Source: Lepisosteus oculatus
Lineage: Eukaryota > Chordata > Actinopteri > Semionotiformes > Lepisosteidae
DNA: 64,000 nucleotides
Assembly (NCBI RefSeq): GCF_040954835.1
Contig: NC_090709.1
Span: 40,032,975 to 40,096,974 of the forward strand
Reading direction: 5' to 3'
Part shown: positions 17,941 to 27,690 of the stretch, in pieces
Layout: each line of letters starts with the position of its first letter
Position numbering within the stretch: the stretch's first letter is position 1
The notes under the pieces: model-generated
Told to the model about the DNA's origin: nothing
The model's input: only the letters and a program-made list of their open reading frames with translations
Database searches by the model: none
Translations under genes and position numbers: made by a program

Positions 17941-20733
17941 TGTGATGGACTGGTGTCCTGTCCAGGGTGTGGGAGTGTGTGTGTGTGTCCTGTGATGGAC
18001 TGGTGTCCTGTCCCAGGGTGTGTGAGTGTGTGTGTGTGTGTCCTGTGATGGACTGGTGTCCTGTCCAGGGTGTGTGAGTGTGTGTGTGTGTCCTGTGATG
18101 GACTGGTGTCCTGTCCAGGGTGTGTGAGTGTGTGTGTGTGTCCTGTGATGGACTGGTGTCCTGTCCAGGGTGTGTGTGTGTGTCCTGTGATGGACTGGTG
18201 TCCTGTCCAGGGTGTGTGAGTGTGTGTGTGTGTCCTGTGATGGACTGTTCCTGTTTCCTGTCAGGACAGCTTGTAACTGTTCTGAAGTTCTGGTGTAGTG
18301 ACGTCCTGTGATGGACTGGCTCTGGTGTCCTGTGTACCAGGAGAACAGTCCTGTTCTCTCTGTCTCTGCCCTGTCTTGAGCCCAGGGTTTCCAGGAGAGG
18401 TTCTGGGTTTTACTGTGACAACAAGGGGCTCTTTGATAAGAGATGGATGGAATGGTGATAATAATCTGCAGTCTTCTAGCAATCTTCTGATCTTTACAAC
18501 ATTTTTGTTGTAGCGCCAGAGCAACTGAACAACACGTCTGAAAATGCCACCTGTAGGACTGAACCCCATCGTGAGTGCTGTACCCTGCTGGTGTGGGTCC
18601 CTCCAGTCTGCGCCCTGCTCTCGGCCCTGGTCTCCTCCGCCTGCGTCTGCTGCCTCTGTCACCGGAAAGGCAAGATGATATTGATGGTGTCGGATACAGT
18701 CGCTGCCTCATGCCTGAAGCGCTTCTTCCTGCTTCTAGTGTGATAAGGGGAGTCACATACAGACACGACGTACAGGCCAATCTGGACTGCCAGGAAACCT
18801 GTGATAATGACAGTGCTCAGTAATATTGTAGCAGTGCTCAGTGAGACAGCAGCAGTGCTCAGTAATATGGTGGCAGTGCTCAGTGAGACAGCGACAGTGC
18901 TCAGTAATATGGTGGCAGTGCTCAGTGAGACAGCGACAGTTCTCAGTGAGACAGCAGCAGTGCTCAGTAATATGGTGGCAGTGCTCAGTTAAACAGCGAC
19001 AGTGCTCAGTGAGACAGCAGCAGTGCTCAGTAATATGGTGGCAGTGCTCAATGAGACAGCGACAGGTGACAGTGCTCAGTGAGACAGCGACAGTGCTCAG
19101 TAATATGGTGACAGTGCTCAGTGAGACAGCAGCAGTGCTCAGTAATATGGTGGCAGTGCTCAGTGAGACAGCGACAGTGCTCAGTAATATGGTGGCAGTG
19201 CTCAGTGAGACAGCGACAGTGCTCAGTAATATGGTGACAGTGCTCAGTGAGACAGCGACAGTGCTCAGTGAGACAGCGACAGTGCTCAGTATTATGGTGG
19301 CAGTGCTCAGTGAGACAGAGACAGTGCTCAGTAATATGGTGGCAGTGCTCAGTTAAACAGCGACAGTGCTCAGTGAGACAGCAGCAGTGCTCAGTAATAT
19401 GGTGGCAGTGCTCAGTGAGACAGCAGCAGTGCTCAGTGAGACAGCGACAGTGCTCAGTAATATGGTGGCAGTGCTCAGTGAGACAGCGACAGTGCTCAGT
19501 GAGACAGCGACAGTATTTGTTGATATAATAACTTTGCTCAGTGCTTACCTTTAGTCAGGTAGATGATTCCCTTATACATGTATAGGTGATAAACAGCAGG
19601 GGGTGTCCAGACTTGATTAAATACCTTTACAAGTACACATGTACACTAGCTCACACGTCTGGGGACAATATGAACAATCTGCAGTGTTTATTTCTGATTA
19701 AACTCTGCACTGCTGTCTTTTTCATAGAACTATTGTCCTGTTATAAATTGTGGTGTATAGCAGACAGTGCAGACTACCTAGATAGATAGATAAGACTTTA
19801 TTGATCCCAAAGGGAATCATGATTCCCTGACTGAGTCTAGTCTGTCTCCTTGTGCTGCTCCTGCCTGATCGCAGCAGTGTGTGACAGCAGGTGTCTGTTT
19901 CTTCCTTCTCTGCCAACCCAGGGGCCAGACACACTACAGACCCCCCGCAGAGCAGGAGGAGCAGGAGAGGAGAGCAGGACCGCCAGCAGGTACCCTGTCT
20001 CTCTCGGAGCAAATATCATTCCCACAACATGCCGAAGTACATTTCCATGACATACTCTATAGAACAACACACTCCAGGAACATGTGCTAGAACATGGCCA
20101 GGACATGTGCCAGAAAAAAAAATGTGTTCTGGTACGTACTGTAGAACACAGTGGAAAACAGAGCAGAGAGTCCAATGGAACCGAAACCATCTAAATATTC
20201 CGTCTGTTGAGAAAGGTACGGTTAAGGATTCAGTCTTTTATTGTGATTGATATATGTGTTTGCTCAGTACTGGACGCTGGAGGGCTACAGTAGTACTGTG
20301 CGATACCAGGGACTCGCTACTGCGCGCCGAACACGGTGCCCCCGGTAGGCGAGGATTGTTTTGACCTCGGAACCGAGCCCGCTGGCCCTTTTCCTGTCAG
20401 TGAAGTGAGTGCAAGCCAGCAGTCTGCGCTCCCGTTTGAGAAGTTGCTGTCAGCTGTTCGTTAAATGACAGTAAAGAGTCATTAAAGCGTGCGTATCGAA
20501 AGTTGCCGCAGTTCGAAGCCCGGAGCCGTGCTCAGCTGTCCGGTGAGCTTCGTGTTGGCTTTTCCCAGGACGAGGAGACAGAGGTCCAGTACGCCACCCT
20601 GGACATCCGAGCCGCGCCGAACCGCAGCAGGAGAAGTCCGGTCCAGAGCCCGGAGTCCTGCACCTACTCGGACATCGGCCGCGCCCGAACCGGGCAGGCG
20701 GGCAAGAGGACAACGGCGCGTCTCGGTTACTGA
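16157..20733 (+). CDS. NITR-like inhibitory receptor with ITIM tail (gene 2)
   Basis: Five exons (16157-16187, 17485-17835, 18514-18669, 19922-19989, 20569-20733) join in frame to 771 bases, 256 residues; phases 1, 1, 1, 0. The order is signal peptide (about 1-20), V-set domain (about 21-124; C32, W42, C106; J-like G117-K-G-T), a stalk with clustered N-glycosylation sites (N133, N134, N138), a TM segment (about 149-176) and a tail. Y210 lies in VQYATL, a canonical ITIM that recruits SH2 phosphatases; Y235 lies in CTYSDI, an ITIM-like site. It should give inhibitory signals at an immune-cell surface. Exon layout matches the plus-strand gene at 275-4929, so the two are paralogues. Intron 3 uses a GC donor. 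AATAAA near 21239 is a candidate polyadenylation signal. Seen: frames and motifs. Inferred: NITR family and inhibition. Confidence 0.87.
16470..16520. repeat. (TTA)n microsatellite
   Basis: About fifteen uninterrupted ATT/TTA steps inside intron 1 of gene 2. Confidence 0.95.
17034..17255 (-). pseudogene. 28S rRNA fragment in an intron
   Basis: On the minus strand the sequence reads GGAGGTGTCAGAAAAGTTAC, GCAGGGATAACTGG, CCAAGCGTTCATAGCGACGT, TTCGATGTCGGCTCTTCC, ATCATTGTGAAGCAGAATTC, GAACGTGAGCTGGGTTTAGA and GTGAGACAGGTTAGTTT. This is the conserved large-subunit rRNA region around the peptidyl-transferase centre. About ten bases usual between GGATAACTGG and CCAAGCG are absent and point changes are visible, so this is not a functional rRNA. 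It is either a retro-inserted fragment or part of a 28S-derived SINE. It lies in intron 1 of gene 2. Confidence 0.88.
17485..17835 (+). CDS. Gene 2 exon 2: V-set Ig domain
   Basis: Acceptor GAATTCTCTGCAG ends at 17484 and donor GTGAGA begins at 17836; 351 bases, phase 1 at both ends. It encodes GDTVTLPCDLELQHETTWF, LRILASKN, FSLVLNPSTNSSSLRIEG, TETDQGLYYC and GEIHIGKGTRLRL. Positions 17670-17816 differ by a single visible base from 1791-1937 of gene 1, while the front half differs at many positions and in length. Confidence 0.92.
17850..18330 (+). repeat. Retroelement-tail minisatellite in intron 2
   Basis: A (GT)n tract is followed by about seven copies of CCTGTGATGGACTGGTGTCC and TGTCCAGGGTGTGTGAGTG, the same family as 5330-5970. 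It lies in intron 2 of gene 2. The long HTHTHT frame on the minus strand is an artefact. Confidence 0.85.
18514..18669 (+). CDS. Gene 2 exon 3: stalk and transmembrane segment
   Basis: Acceptor ATTTTTGTTGTAG ends at 18513; 156 bases, phase 1 at both ends. It reads PEQLNNTSENATC (three overlapping or adjacent N-glycosylation sequons), HRECCTLLVWVPPVCALL, SALVSSACVCCLCHRK. The donor is GC (AAAG followed by GCAAGA), matching the known GC-AG subtype; using it keeps the phase and the basic end of the helix. Confidence 0.78.
18790..19515. repeat. 21-bp minisatellite in intron 3
   Basis: More than thirty copies of two 21-bp variants, ACAGTGCTCAGTGAGACAGC and GCAGTGCTCAGTAATATGGT, are interspersed. 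The period is a multiple of three, so long frames (VLSETATVLSNMV-like) appear by chance. It fills intron 3 of gene 2 and is not coding. Confidence 0.92.
19775..19840 (-). repeat. LINE 3' tail fragment
   Basis: CTAGATAGATAGATAAGACT followed by TTTATTGATCCCAAAGGGAA is the reverse complement of a common fish LINE end, in which the gene-free tail is followed by a TATC repeat. Only the last few dozen bases are present. Confidence 0.65.
19922..19989 (+). CDS. Gene 2 exon 4: juxtamembrane basic exon
   Basis: Acceptor CTGCCAACCCAG ends at 19921 and donor GTACCC begins at 19990; 68 bases, phase 1 in and phase 0 out. It encodes ARHTTDPPQSRRSRRGEQ then DRQQ after a split glycine. The strongly basic sequence follows the membrane helix directly. 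Confidence 0.72.
20569..20733 (+). CDS. Gene 2 exon 5: ITIM tail
   Basis: Acceptor GGCTTTTCCCAG ends at 20568. The exon reads in phase 0 DEETEVQYATLDIRAAPN, then SPESCTYSDIGRAR, and ends at TGA 20731-20733. VQYATL fits the ITIM consensus. CTYSDI misses the consensus only at position -2. Confidence 0.85.
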   Translation, partial: DEETEVQYATLDIRAAPNRSRRSPVQSPESCTYSDIGRARTGQAGKRTTARLGY

Positions 20734-21635
20734 CTTTACACGAGCTTTTCCCCAGGAGTTTTCTGAAACAGGTCTGTTGATACCGGCGGTGGGGCAGCAG
20801 TCTTCCGTGTTTGGCTCAACCCGAGATGAAACAATTAAACAGAGTATTTTCCCAGTTAAGACATGTGCAGGGCTTTTGTGAAAGGTCTTCCGCAGTTAAC
20901 CAGTCATCAAAATGTTCATTTCGATAACAGTTCGGTACCTTTCTCGATCAAAATAGAAACCCTCAGGGCGGGTGAGCAGTTTTCACAGTAAACCGTCGGT
21001 TTAACGGGCTTCGGATTCAACAGACGAAATCTGCTGAAGAGGAATTTTGTGTCTGTAAAATCAGAAAAACGAGACTCTCCGCGCGTTAAGCGGAAAATAA
21101 CACAAATATGAATGAAATGTTAAACAGGACTGAAGTTTAAGAAAAGCAATGTTTAGCCTACCCAACGCTAGCCTAAAGAGGTACTGTAGGTCAGTTGTTC
21201 ACGACGAATGTTGTATGCTGTAGCGAATTTTATACAGTAATAAACAGCTTATATACTTAATCATAAAATAACCAACTATTTGAATTGACTATCTTAATTT
21301 CACATGTTTATATATTTTTTTTCTCATTGAACCGTGTGATTTTGGGGCTGGAAATTCGTGATGTAATTATATGACATTTGTTCGGTTATACTGGGTGTAC
21401 AATGCATGCATTTCTACCGTGAGGAACAAATTGGGTTCCGTTTTCGCTTCCAGTTTACGTGTGGAAACAGGGACATAATTGCGATTAATTGTGCAGCGTT
21501 GGAGAGCCAGCATTCCTCCACCCGTGTCGGCAATTTGTCGTGAAAAGACTCGAGTGGCGAAGCTGTCGGTGCACAATTGCTGCTGCTGTTCAGTTTTTGT
21601 GTCAAGAGTTTCACTTCCTGTTTCTGAAATAGTGA
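20734..21635. other. 3' UTR and intergenic DNA after gene 2
   Basis: The probable 3' UTR of gene 2 with AATAAA near 21239, then AT-rich unique sequence. No further exon was recognised. Confidence 0.4.
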
Positions 21636-21639
21636 TTCC

Positions 21640-21668
21640 TCAATAACAACAACAACAACAACAACCCG
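21640..21668. repeat. (CAA)n microsatellite
   Basis: About eight CAA/AAC steps. Confidence 0.9.
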
Positions 21669-21794
21669 CCTCAGGCAAGTTCTGGCAACCAGCAGTGCTC
21701 ACGGTATTACATAAATTAGTGATCAGTAATTAGCTGATTGTCTGAAGCGAATTCTGTCTTCTGACCCGAAAGCGTTAGGGGTGCCCACCCCCGT

Positions 21795-21985
21795 GTGAGT
21801 GGGTGCTGTTTAATGAGCCCGTTCGCAACTGGTTTATGTGACACAGACCCACGCCCGACGTGTCTGGAATTTAGGAGGGAAGAACATGCAAACTCCACAC
21901 AGACAGCGCGTCTCAGCCCGGGAATCGAACCCGAGACCCAGGAGGCGTGCAGATGCCTTCGCTGTAGCCAATGTGGACAGATGCA
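21795..21985. repeat. Fish interspersed repeat fragment
   Basis: GGAAGAACATGCAAACTCCA, CACACAGACAGCGCG and GGGAATCGAACCCGAGACCC are typical of a very common fish SINE or LINE end; the B-box-like GGTTCGATTCC occurs on the minus strand. A related piece in the other orientation lies near 60640-60800. Confidence 0.55.
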
Positions 21986-21989
21986 GAAG

Positions 21990-22790
21990 GGTCTTGTTCT
22001 TCAAAGGACCCGACGAAATTGAATTGATGTCACCCTGTTCTTTTTGGGGAATAGAAAGAAAAGGGAGCCAAGGGAAGTCGTGTTGCTTTTCTTTTTAGGT
22101 TCATGTTCAAATATTAATTTGCACCAAAAACAAAAAGCAGTGACAAAAAGGCTGCTTTAGTCTCATTTAAATTCGAGGTCAGCTCATCGGGGCTCAGAGG
22201 TTTTTTTCCCTGCTGCTCCACTCTGACCACCCAGAGCTGGTTCGTCTACCCTGAGTTATATTAAGACCATGAGTGTAGCTGTAGCTGGTGTCAGCAAACT
22301 CTGAAAACCACAGAGCCCAGTTCTGTATTTTAAACCTGCGCAGAGCACAGAGCTGGGGAGAGGTGTGAGGACATCAGAGGTGACAGAGACCTCATCTCTC
22401 CCCCCCCCCAGTGTTTCCACTGACAGCGAGACTGCAGGACCTGTGTGTTTGATCTGAGAGGAGAGCAGAGAGGGTGTGGGGCTGTGTGTGAGTGACCGAT
22501 TCTTCTCCGTGTGCAAAATACATGAGATCACAACACTACTAGAGATGTACAAACCCACAGTTCTCATTTCCTCAACCACAACTATTTCCACCAGCCTGTA
22601 AAAACACTTTATTAATATTCACAGTAAAAAAGAACACAGTTTATTCCCTTTGTGTCTTTGTGTCTGGTTAGTATTTCACTCTTCCTGCTCCCAGTTTGTC
22701 TTGTGTGTTGAACGTGACACCGTTCACTGGTGTTACAGAAATGTTTTTATGAAGCAGTGAATTGTGTCTCTTCAAGCCCACAGCAAACCC
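21990..22790. other. Intergenic stretch
   Basis: Unique sequence without a supported exon; a short poly-C run lies at about 22400. Confidence 0.35.
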
Positions 22791-22794
22791 TACT

Positions 22795-23310
22795 GGCCAA
22801 TACTGACTGGACCTGCAGGACACAGTACTGACTGATACTGACTGACCACAGAGGAGCTGAGCTCTGGATCTGCAGGGACACGGTACTGACCGACACTGAC
22901 TGACCACAGAGGAGCTGGGCTCTGGACCTGCAGGACACAGTACTGACCGACACTGACTGACCACAGAGGAGCTGGGCTCTGGACCTGCAGGACACAGTAC
23001 TGACCGACACTGACTGACCACAGAGGAGCTCGGCTCTGGACCTGCGGGACACAGTACTGACCGATACTCACTGACCACAGAGGAGCTGGGCTCTGGACCT
23101 GCAGGACACAGTACTGACCGATACTGACTGACCACAGAGGAGCTGGGCTCTGGACCTGCAGGGACACGGTACTGACCGATACTGACTGACCACAGAGGAG
23201 CTGGGCTCTGGACCTGCAGGGACACGGTACTGACCGATACTCACTGACCACAGAGGAGCTGGGCTCTGGACCTGCAGGACACAGTACTGACCGATACTGA
23301 CTGATCTCAT
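22795..23310. repeat. 57-bp minisatellite
   Basis: About nine copies of a 57-bp unit containing GACCGATACTGACTGACCAC, AGAGGAGCTGGGCTCTGGAC and CTGCAGGACACAGTACT. The period is a multiple of three, so several overlapping minus-strand frames stay open; none is a gene. Confidence 0.92.
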
Positions 23311-23599
23311 TGTAAAGGACAGAGACAGACTTTGGGCTGTACTACAGCCTGTTCAGACTCTTATTAGACACACTGTATCAACACACCAATTTTACAATAT
23401 TTACTGCTTTATTTCCCCCTGTTGTGCAGCGCTGATCTGCATGTATGTTTGATTTGGAAATCCTGAAGCTCTTTTACGACCCTAAAGCATCTTTTCAATT
23501 GAAAGAGTGAATTGGAGAGAGTTGTGCTATGGTATTGTTATATTAATAAACGGGGTTACCGGAGATTAAAGTTAGCCAGTACGATGTATTATTATTTTT

Positions 23600-23930
23600 A
23601 TTTGTTTAACTTTTTATTAGTAAAGCAAGAGGAAAAAGAATACAAACAAGAGCGCATATAACATATCAGTTACATCGTCAGGGGTACATATTACAATGCA
23701 AATACACACTATAAAAAAGTTTAAACAGAAAATAAAGATAAGGTCCGCTCAGCTTTCATGTTTTTACATTTCGAAATCTGTAAGTCTGTAAACACGCCTT
23801 TGCATCTACTTCGAACAGTTCAAACAGGACTCTTCCCAGATCGTTTCACTTTGTGTATACAACAACGTGCCAGTGTAAGTCAATTACAAAAGATACAAGC
23901 CAGTATTGCTTTGATGGAAGTCACATGCGC
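23600..23930 (-). repeat. Interspersed repeat (copy B)
   Basis: Homologous to 8215-8480 through GCGCATATAACATATCAG, ACATCGTCAGGGGTACATAT and GGACTCTTCCCAGATCG. On the minus strand it ends in AATAAAAAGTTAAACAAATA, as a retroelement 3' end would. Here it lies upstream of the promoter module, whereas copy A lies downstream of it. Confidence 0.5.
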
Positions 23931-23939
23931 TGGCGCCGC

Positions 23940-24257
23940 CTTAGGTACGTAATCCACAGCTGTCCAATCAGGCCCAGGAATATCACCTGGACCCGCCCCC
24001 CTTGTTAGCGACGAGGCTTCCTGACGTCATAAAAGAGCGCCGGATGTTGTTCCCTCGTTGGGAATGTAGCAGGTGTGTTTGCTGTTTCGCGGTAGCGGCG
24101 AAATTTGTTTTGGCTCTTCGCTGCTGTCCTTTTCTAAGACGGGCGAAGACCATAACCAGAGTCTCATGCTCAACCGATATTCCGGGTCACTCGACCTCGC
24201 TGTGGGCTTTGAAATGGGCGAGTTTCCGGCGGACGGGCGGCTGACCCGGCGTGAGCG
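23940..24257 (+). promoter_or_regulatory. CCAAT/GC-box/CRE/TATA promoter module with first exon (copy B)
   Basis: CCAAT (23964-23968), CCCGCCCCCC (23992-24001), CRE TGACGTCA (24022-24029) and an overlapping TATA-like TCATAAAAG (24028-24036) are followed by a GC-rich exon-like stretch ending GCG before GTGAGTATCCGG (donor at 24258). Order, spacing and donor match 7887-8161. This is the strongest core promoter in the window by eye. The nearest plus-strand receptor sequence downstream is the pseudogene at 26541, so the promoter may have lost its gene. Confidence 0.6.
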
Positions 24258-24414
24258 GTGAGTATCCGGACACACGCTGACCGAGCCTCTCTAGAGCAGC
24301 ACCGACACGTCCGCTTCCAAAAAGCGTCTGAAATAGCTTAGTACACGTTTCAGGGGTGTGACTGTGCGTGCTGGGAATGATAAAATATCCTGTTTTTAAT
24401 TAATAAATGTTCTG

Positions 24415-24545
24415 CACATTAGTTGTGGTGGAGGGGAGTCCCCATTACCTGTAAAGCGCTCTGAGTGGAGTGTCCAGAAAAGTTTCCAGTTTCCAGAAAA
24501 GCGCTATATAAGTGTTAGCACTTATTATTAATTATAATTATTATT
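24415..24545 (+). repeat. Fish SINE/LINE tail
   Basis: CTGTAAAGCGCTCTGAGTGG and AAAAGCGCTATATAAGTGTT followed by (ATT)n-type sequence form a well-known fish retroelement 3' end. Confidence 0.7.
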
Positions 24546-24949
24546 CTCTGTGCCTTGAAGACCTTTGTTTCCAGTTTAGAGCTCCGTGATTTTAATGAGG
24601 AGCTTTTCTGGCTGACTCCAGACACTTGATAATTCTGTTTAATGAACCTTTTGAGCTCCCCGGAACTATGCCACTCTCCTGGGACAAGTGAGAAATGTTT
24701 GTTTTTTTTGGATGCGAGACATTGATTAGTCGCCTTAATATAGCGGGGGTTAGTCCTGTGAGCTGACTTCAACCCTGCAGGCCTGTGTCTGTTCCCCTAG
24801 TTAACGGCAATAACGTCAATATTCATACTTTTTCGTTACAAACTGAATAAATCTTCTTATCTAATGGCTCAGATCTGATTAAAGATCACACCCACAGAAA
24901 GTGGGAGATGAGATTGTCTAATTTTACTAACTAAAAAAAGTATATGGAA

Positions 24950-25080
24950 ATATTAAAGATGAGGAGATCCCCTGAAGAAGGCTTCACAGCTGAAACGTTG
25001 TATTCTTCTCAGCAGGGAATAATTACTTGTTCCTTTGCAGACTAAGCATGCTGATGCAGCTCCCCACCTGAGCTAAGATT
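24950..25080 (+). repeat. Penelope-like element fragment
   Basis: CCCTGAAGAAGGCTTCACAG, GCTGAAACGTTGTATTCTTC and TTACTTGTTCCTTTGCAG are the hallmark tail of fish Penelope-like elements. The CTGAAGA and GAAAC blocks resemble a hammerhead ribozyme core, a known feature of this family. Only a short fossil fragment is present. Confidence 0.6.
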
Positions 25081-25519
25081 AGGAGATGTTGTACTGTAAC
25101 GGTTTATATGAAACATCTTAGTTTTAAACCATTTCTATTAACACATTTACAACTTATTTAAAAAAACTTTGCAGGAGATGCAAGTGTCAAATGTGCATGT
25201 CCCCTTCTGAGCTTTTTGTGAGTCACTCAATGCTTGGAGATCATTGAAGTTTGGTTCAGCACACTCTGCAGTTTCAGGCTGCGAAAGGGAGAAGCCATCT
25301 TGTCTGTGCTTGTGAGTATCACTCCCAGCTCTTAGTTACTCGAGGAGAGCTCCGTCAGCCCTGCGCAGGTGCAGTGTGATTCTCTCAGCCTTGTCCCCGG
25401 TGAGTGTGACGCAGGTGTGTCCCCCCCAGATCCGGGGAGCAGAGCTCGTTGGCTTCTCACTGAAACCCCAAAGTGCCCCCTGGGTAAAGTAACTGGGGTA
25501 GTGAGTTATCTGAAATAGG

Positions 25520-26165
25520 GGCTGAGGGGTTGATGAAGGAGAGGAGCCCGGAGGAGTGAACCTGCCTCAGTCTTGGGAACTGGAGCTGAGACGTTGACCT
25601 CCTGCTCCGGTGTTCCGGCTGTGTCTCCCTCCCATCCGGAGCAGTCTGGAAGATCTGGGAGAAGCCAACAGGAAGAAACTCCTCCTGGACCTCGACTCTG
25701 GGAGGAGCCCAGCGCCTGGACCCCCCCCCCCCCCCCCGAAAACTGGGGCTGACCAGGAAGAGGAGGAAGAGCCCCTGGAGACTTGGGTTGACCAGGAAGA
25801 GGAGGAAGAGCTTGGACCTCCTGGAGACTTGGGTTGACTGGGAGGAGCCCAGGGTTGTCATCAGAACTACGGAACAAGGGGGAGAGAGAGCCTGTGGACA
25901 ACACGCCTGTGTTTCTCCAGGACGGGTCACCAGAACAGCAGCTCTGGACCGGAGCAGTCGGGACTCGGTGGAGCACAGGCTGCCTTCAGGCCTGTTTATT
26001 CCCACCAGACACAGCTCCTGCAGGAGGAACCTGACCCTGCAGGCAGGGAGAGGTCAGGGAGGCTGTGGGACAGGTGGGGAGGGACTGGGAATGTGGGAGC
26101 TGCCCCCCGTGTTGGGGAAACAGGATCAGGCAGCCAGGGGTGAAATGGGGTAAAACTGTAGGGCA
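25520..26165 (+). repeat. Outer copy of palindrome-arm block
   Basis: Direct duplicate of part of 28720-29160 (for example GAGAGAGAGCCTGTGGACAA, GGACCGGAGCAGTCGGGACT and GGCCTGTTTATTCCCACCAG), and inverted relative to 54120-54640. A poly-C tract sits at about 25720-25736. Open frames on both strands reflect GC-rich repeat sequence without a recognisable protein. Confidence 0.75.
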
Positions 26166-26540
26166 ACACTGTACTCTCTGATTTTTAAACTACAGAGGCC
26201 ACTACAGAAGATTGCTCAAAGGATTTTTTTGCCATGAGTATCATGTGTTACTCAGTGGAGTCTCCAGGTGTTGGTTTAAAACTCTGAGCTGTCCTGTTTC
26301 TTAATAGAGATGCTGGACGTGTCCCGCAGGTTCGCTCATACAGGGACACAGTCTGGAAGTCCTGCTCCCTGATGGAGTCCGTGAGATCAGGGTGATCTCT
26401 CTCAGGAGTGTCCCACCTCTGTCCTGACCAGGCACAGCTGGGATCCTGGATCAGCCAGGTAGAGAATGGAGTTTGTTCTCTGTGTGTGGTTCAGGGTGAT
26501 GTGTGGGGTCATGCGATGTGATTTTCTGTCGTCTTTATAT

Positions 26541-26803
26541 TGTCTGTGTGGGCGGTCGTCTCTGGAGGAGCCAAGCTCAGAGCAGTCAGACTCGGGGACG
26601 CAGTCACCCTGCCCTGTGACCTCAAACTCCGAGACGAGACCACCTGCTTGAGAAAGCAGACCCCGTCTGTGGGGGTAATGGCTTATAAAAACCCTATACA
26701 GCAGAGAATGATCCCTCTGACCACTGGAAGGGACTTGACTGGTGCTGCAGGCTGTCTGATCTTCCTACTTGTGTTTTACAGGAAAGGAAGAGCCTACCCC
26801 TGA
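26541..26803 (+). pseudogene. NITR-like V-domain pseudogene
   Basis: The sequence reads VWAVVSGGAKLRAVRLGD, AVTLPCDLKLRDETTC and VGVMAYKNPIQQ, clearly related to the V exons at 1591 and 17485. The intron-exon boundary GCAGGCGCTG is lost at its start, the core tryptophan after ETT is replaced by cysteine, and the second half of the V domain (strands D to G) is missing. It runs almost at once into a TM-like remnant GCLIFLLVFYRKG, which matches the cysteine-rich end of the other TM exons. An internal deletion fused the two exons. It lies at the outer edge of the palindrome. Confidence 0.8.
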
Positions 26804-26924
26804 CTTGAACCCTGAGCCCTGCCCAGCCTGACAGGAGATCGCAGCACGAGTGAGTCTGATCTTCACCCTGTTCTCTGCTCTCCTTCTGCATGTGTCTCCA
26901 CTGGCTCAGTCACGGAGCAGGAGA

Positions 26925-27150
26925 GAGAGGTGAGAGAGACGCACCTGTCCTGTATGTATGTATATAATCTAGAGACACACCTGACCTGTGTTTATACAGT
27001 CTAGAGGCACATGGTCTAGAGACACACCTGACCTGTGTTTATACAGTCTAGAGGCACATGGTCTAGAGACGCACCTGTCCTGTATGTATACGGTCTAGAG
27101 ACGCACCTGTCCTGTATGTATACGGTCTAGAGATGCACGGTGCAGGGTTG
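26925..27150. repeat. Short minisatellite
   Basis: Four to five imperfect units made of GTCTAGAGACRCACCTG, CCTGTATGTATACG and TTTATACAGTCTAGAGGCAC. Confidence 0.75.
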
Positions 27151-27159
27151 CACCTGACC

Positions 27160-27690
27160 TGTATTTCAAAGAAGGTTGTGAGTTTGGATGTGGAAGTGAT
27201 GACTGTCTGATACCCTTGAGCTCTGGGGCACAGTGGAAGCAGGTCTTGTCACCGACGGTGTTAATGACGTCTGTCTTGTTTCAGTTTAAATGAAAGATCT
27301 TTGTCAAAAATGCAGTTAGACAGGCTTGAGAACTACTTCAGTGTCCGGTTTATTCTGGACGTAGATTTGAGCTTCGACAGTATAGAAATGACTATTTTGA
27401 CCATATGATGTTAATCCTAATATCTGACCAAGTATGAATATGTAAATAAAGCTTTTTATTATTGTCGTTCATCTCTGATCCTCCTCACAAGCCCACGAGA
27501 TTCCCTGGAAAACAGACGGGCGTTCGGACCAGATCAGCGGAAGTCTGCAGGAGTTGCTTAATGAAGGGACTGCTTTGTACCAAAACAACTGAAAACCTGA
27601 CAGAATTAACAAGGACTCCTTTTCTTGGATATTCTCTGTACTTGTTAACCACTGAAGAGACGGTCTGGTTTAGTCTGTTTCCTGAATATT
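27160..27690. other. Unique sequence at the palindrome edge
   Basis: No mirror counterpart was recognised on the right side. An AATAAA lies near 27446. No coding exon is supported. Confidence 0.35.

Noticed and set aside
18790-19540. Repeat-rich protein VLSETATVLSNMV
   Set aside because: It is the 21-bp intronic minisatellite read in frame; it lies between two well-supported exons of another frame.
20160-20218. Extra coding exon of gene 2 ending before GTACGG
   Set aside because: The acceptor is weak and the needed phase meets a stop; the flanking exons already join in phase 0.
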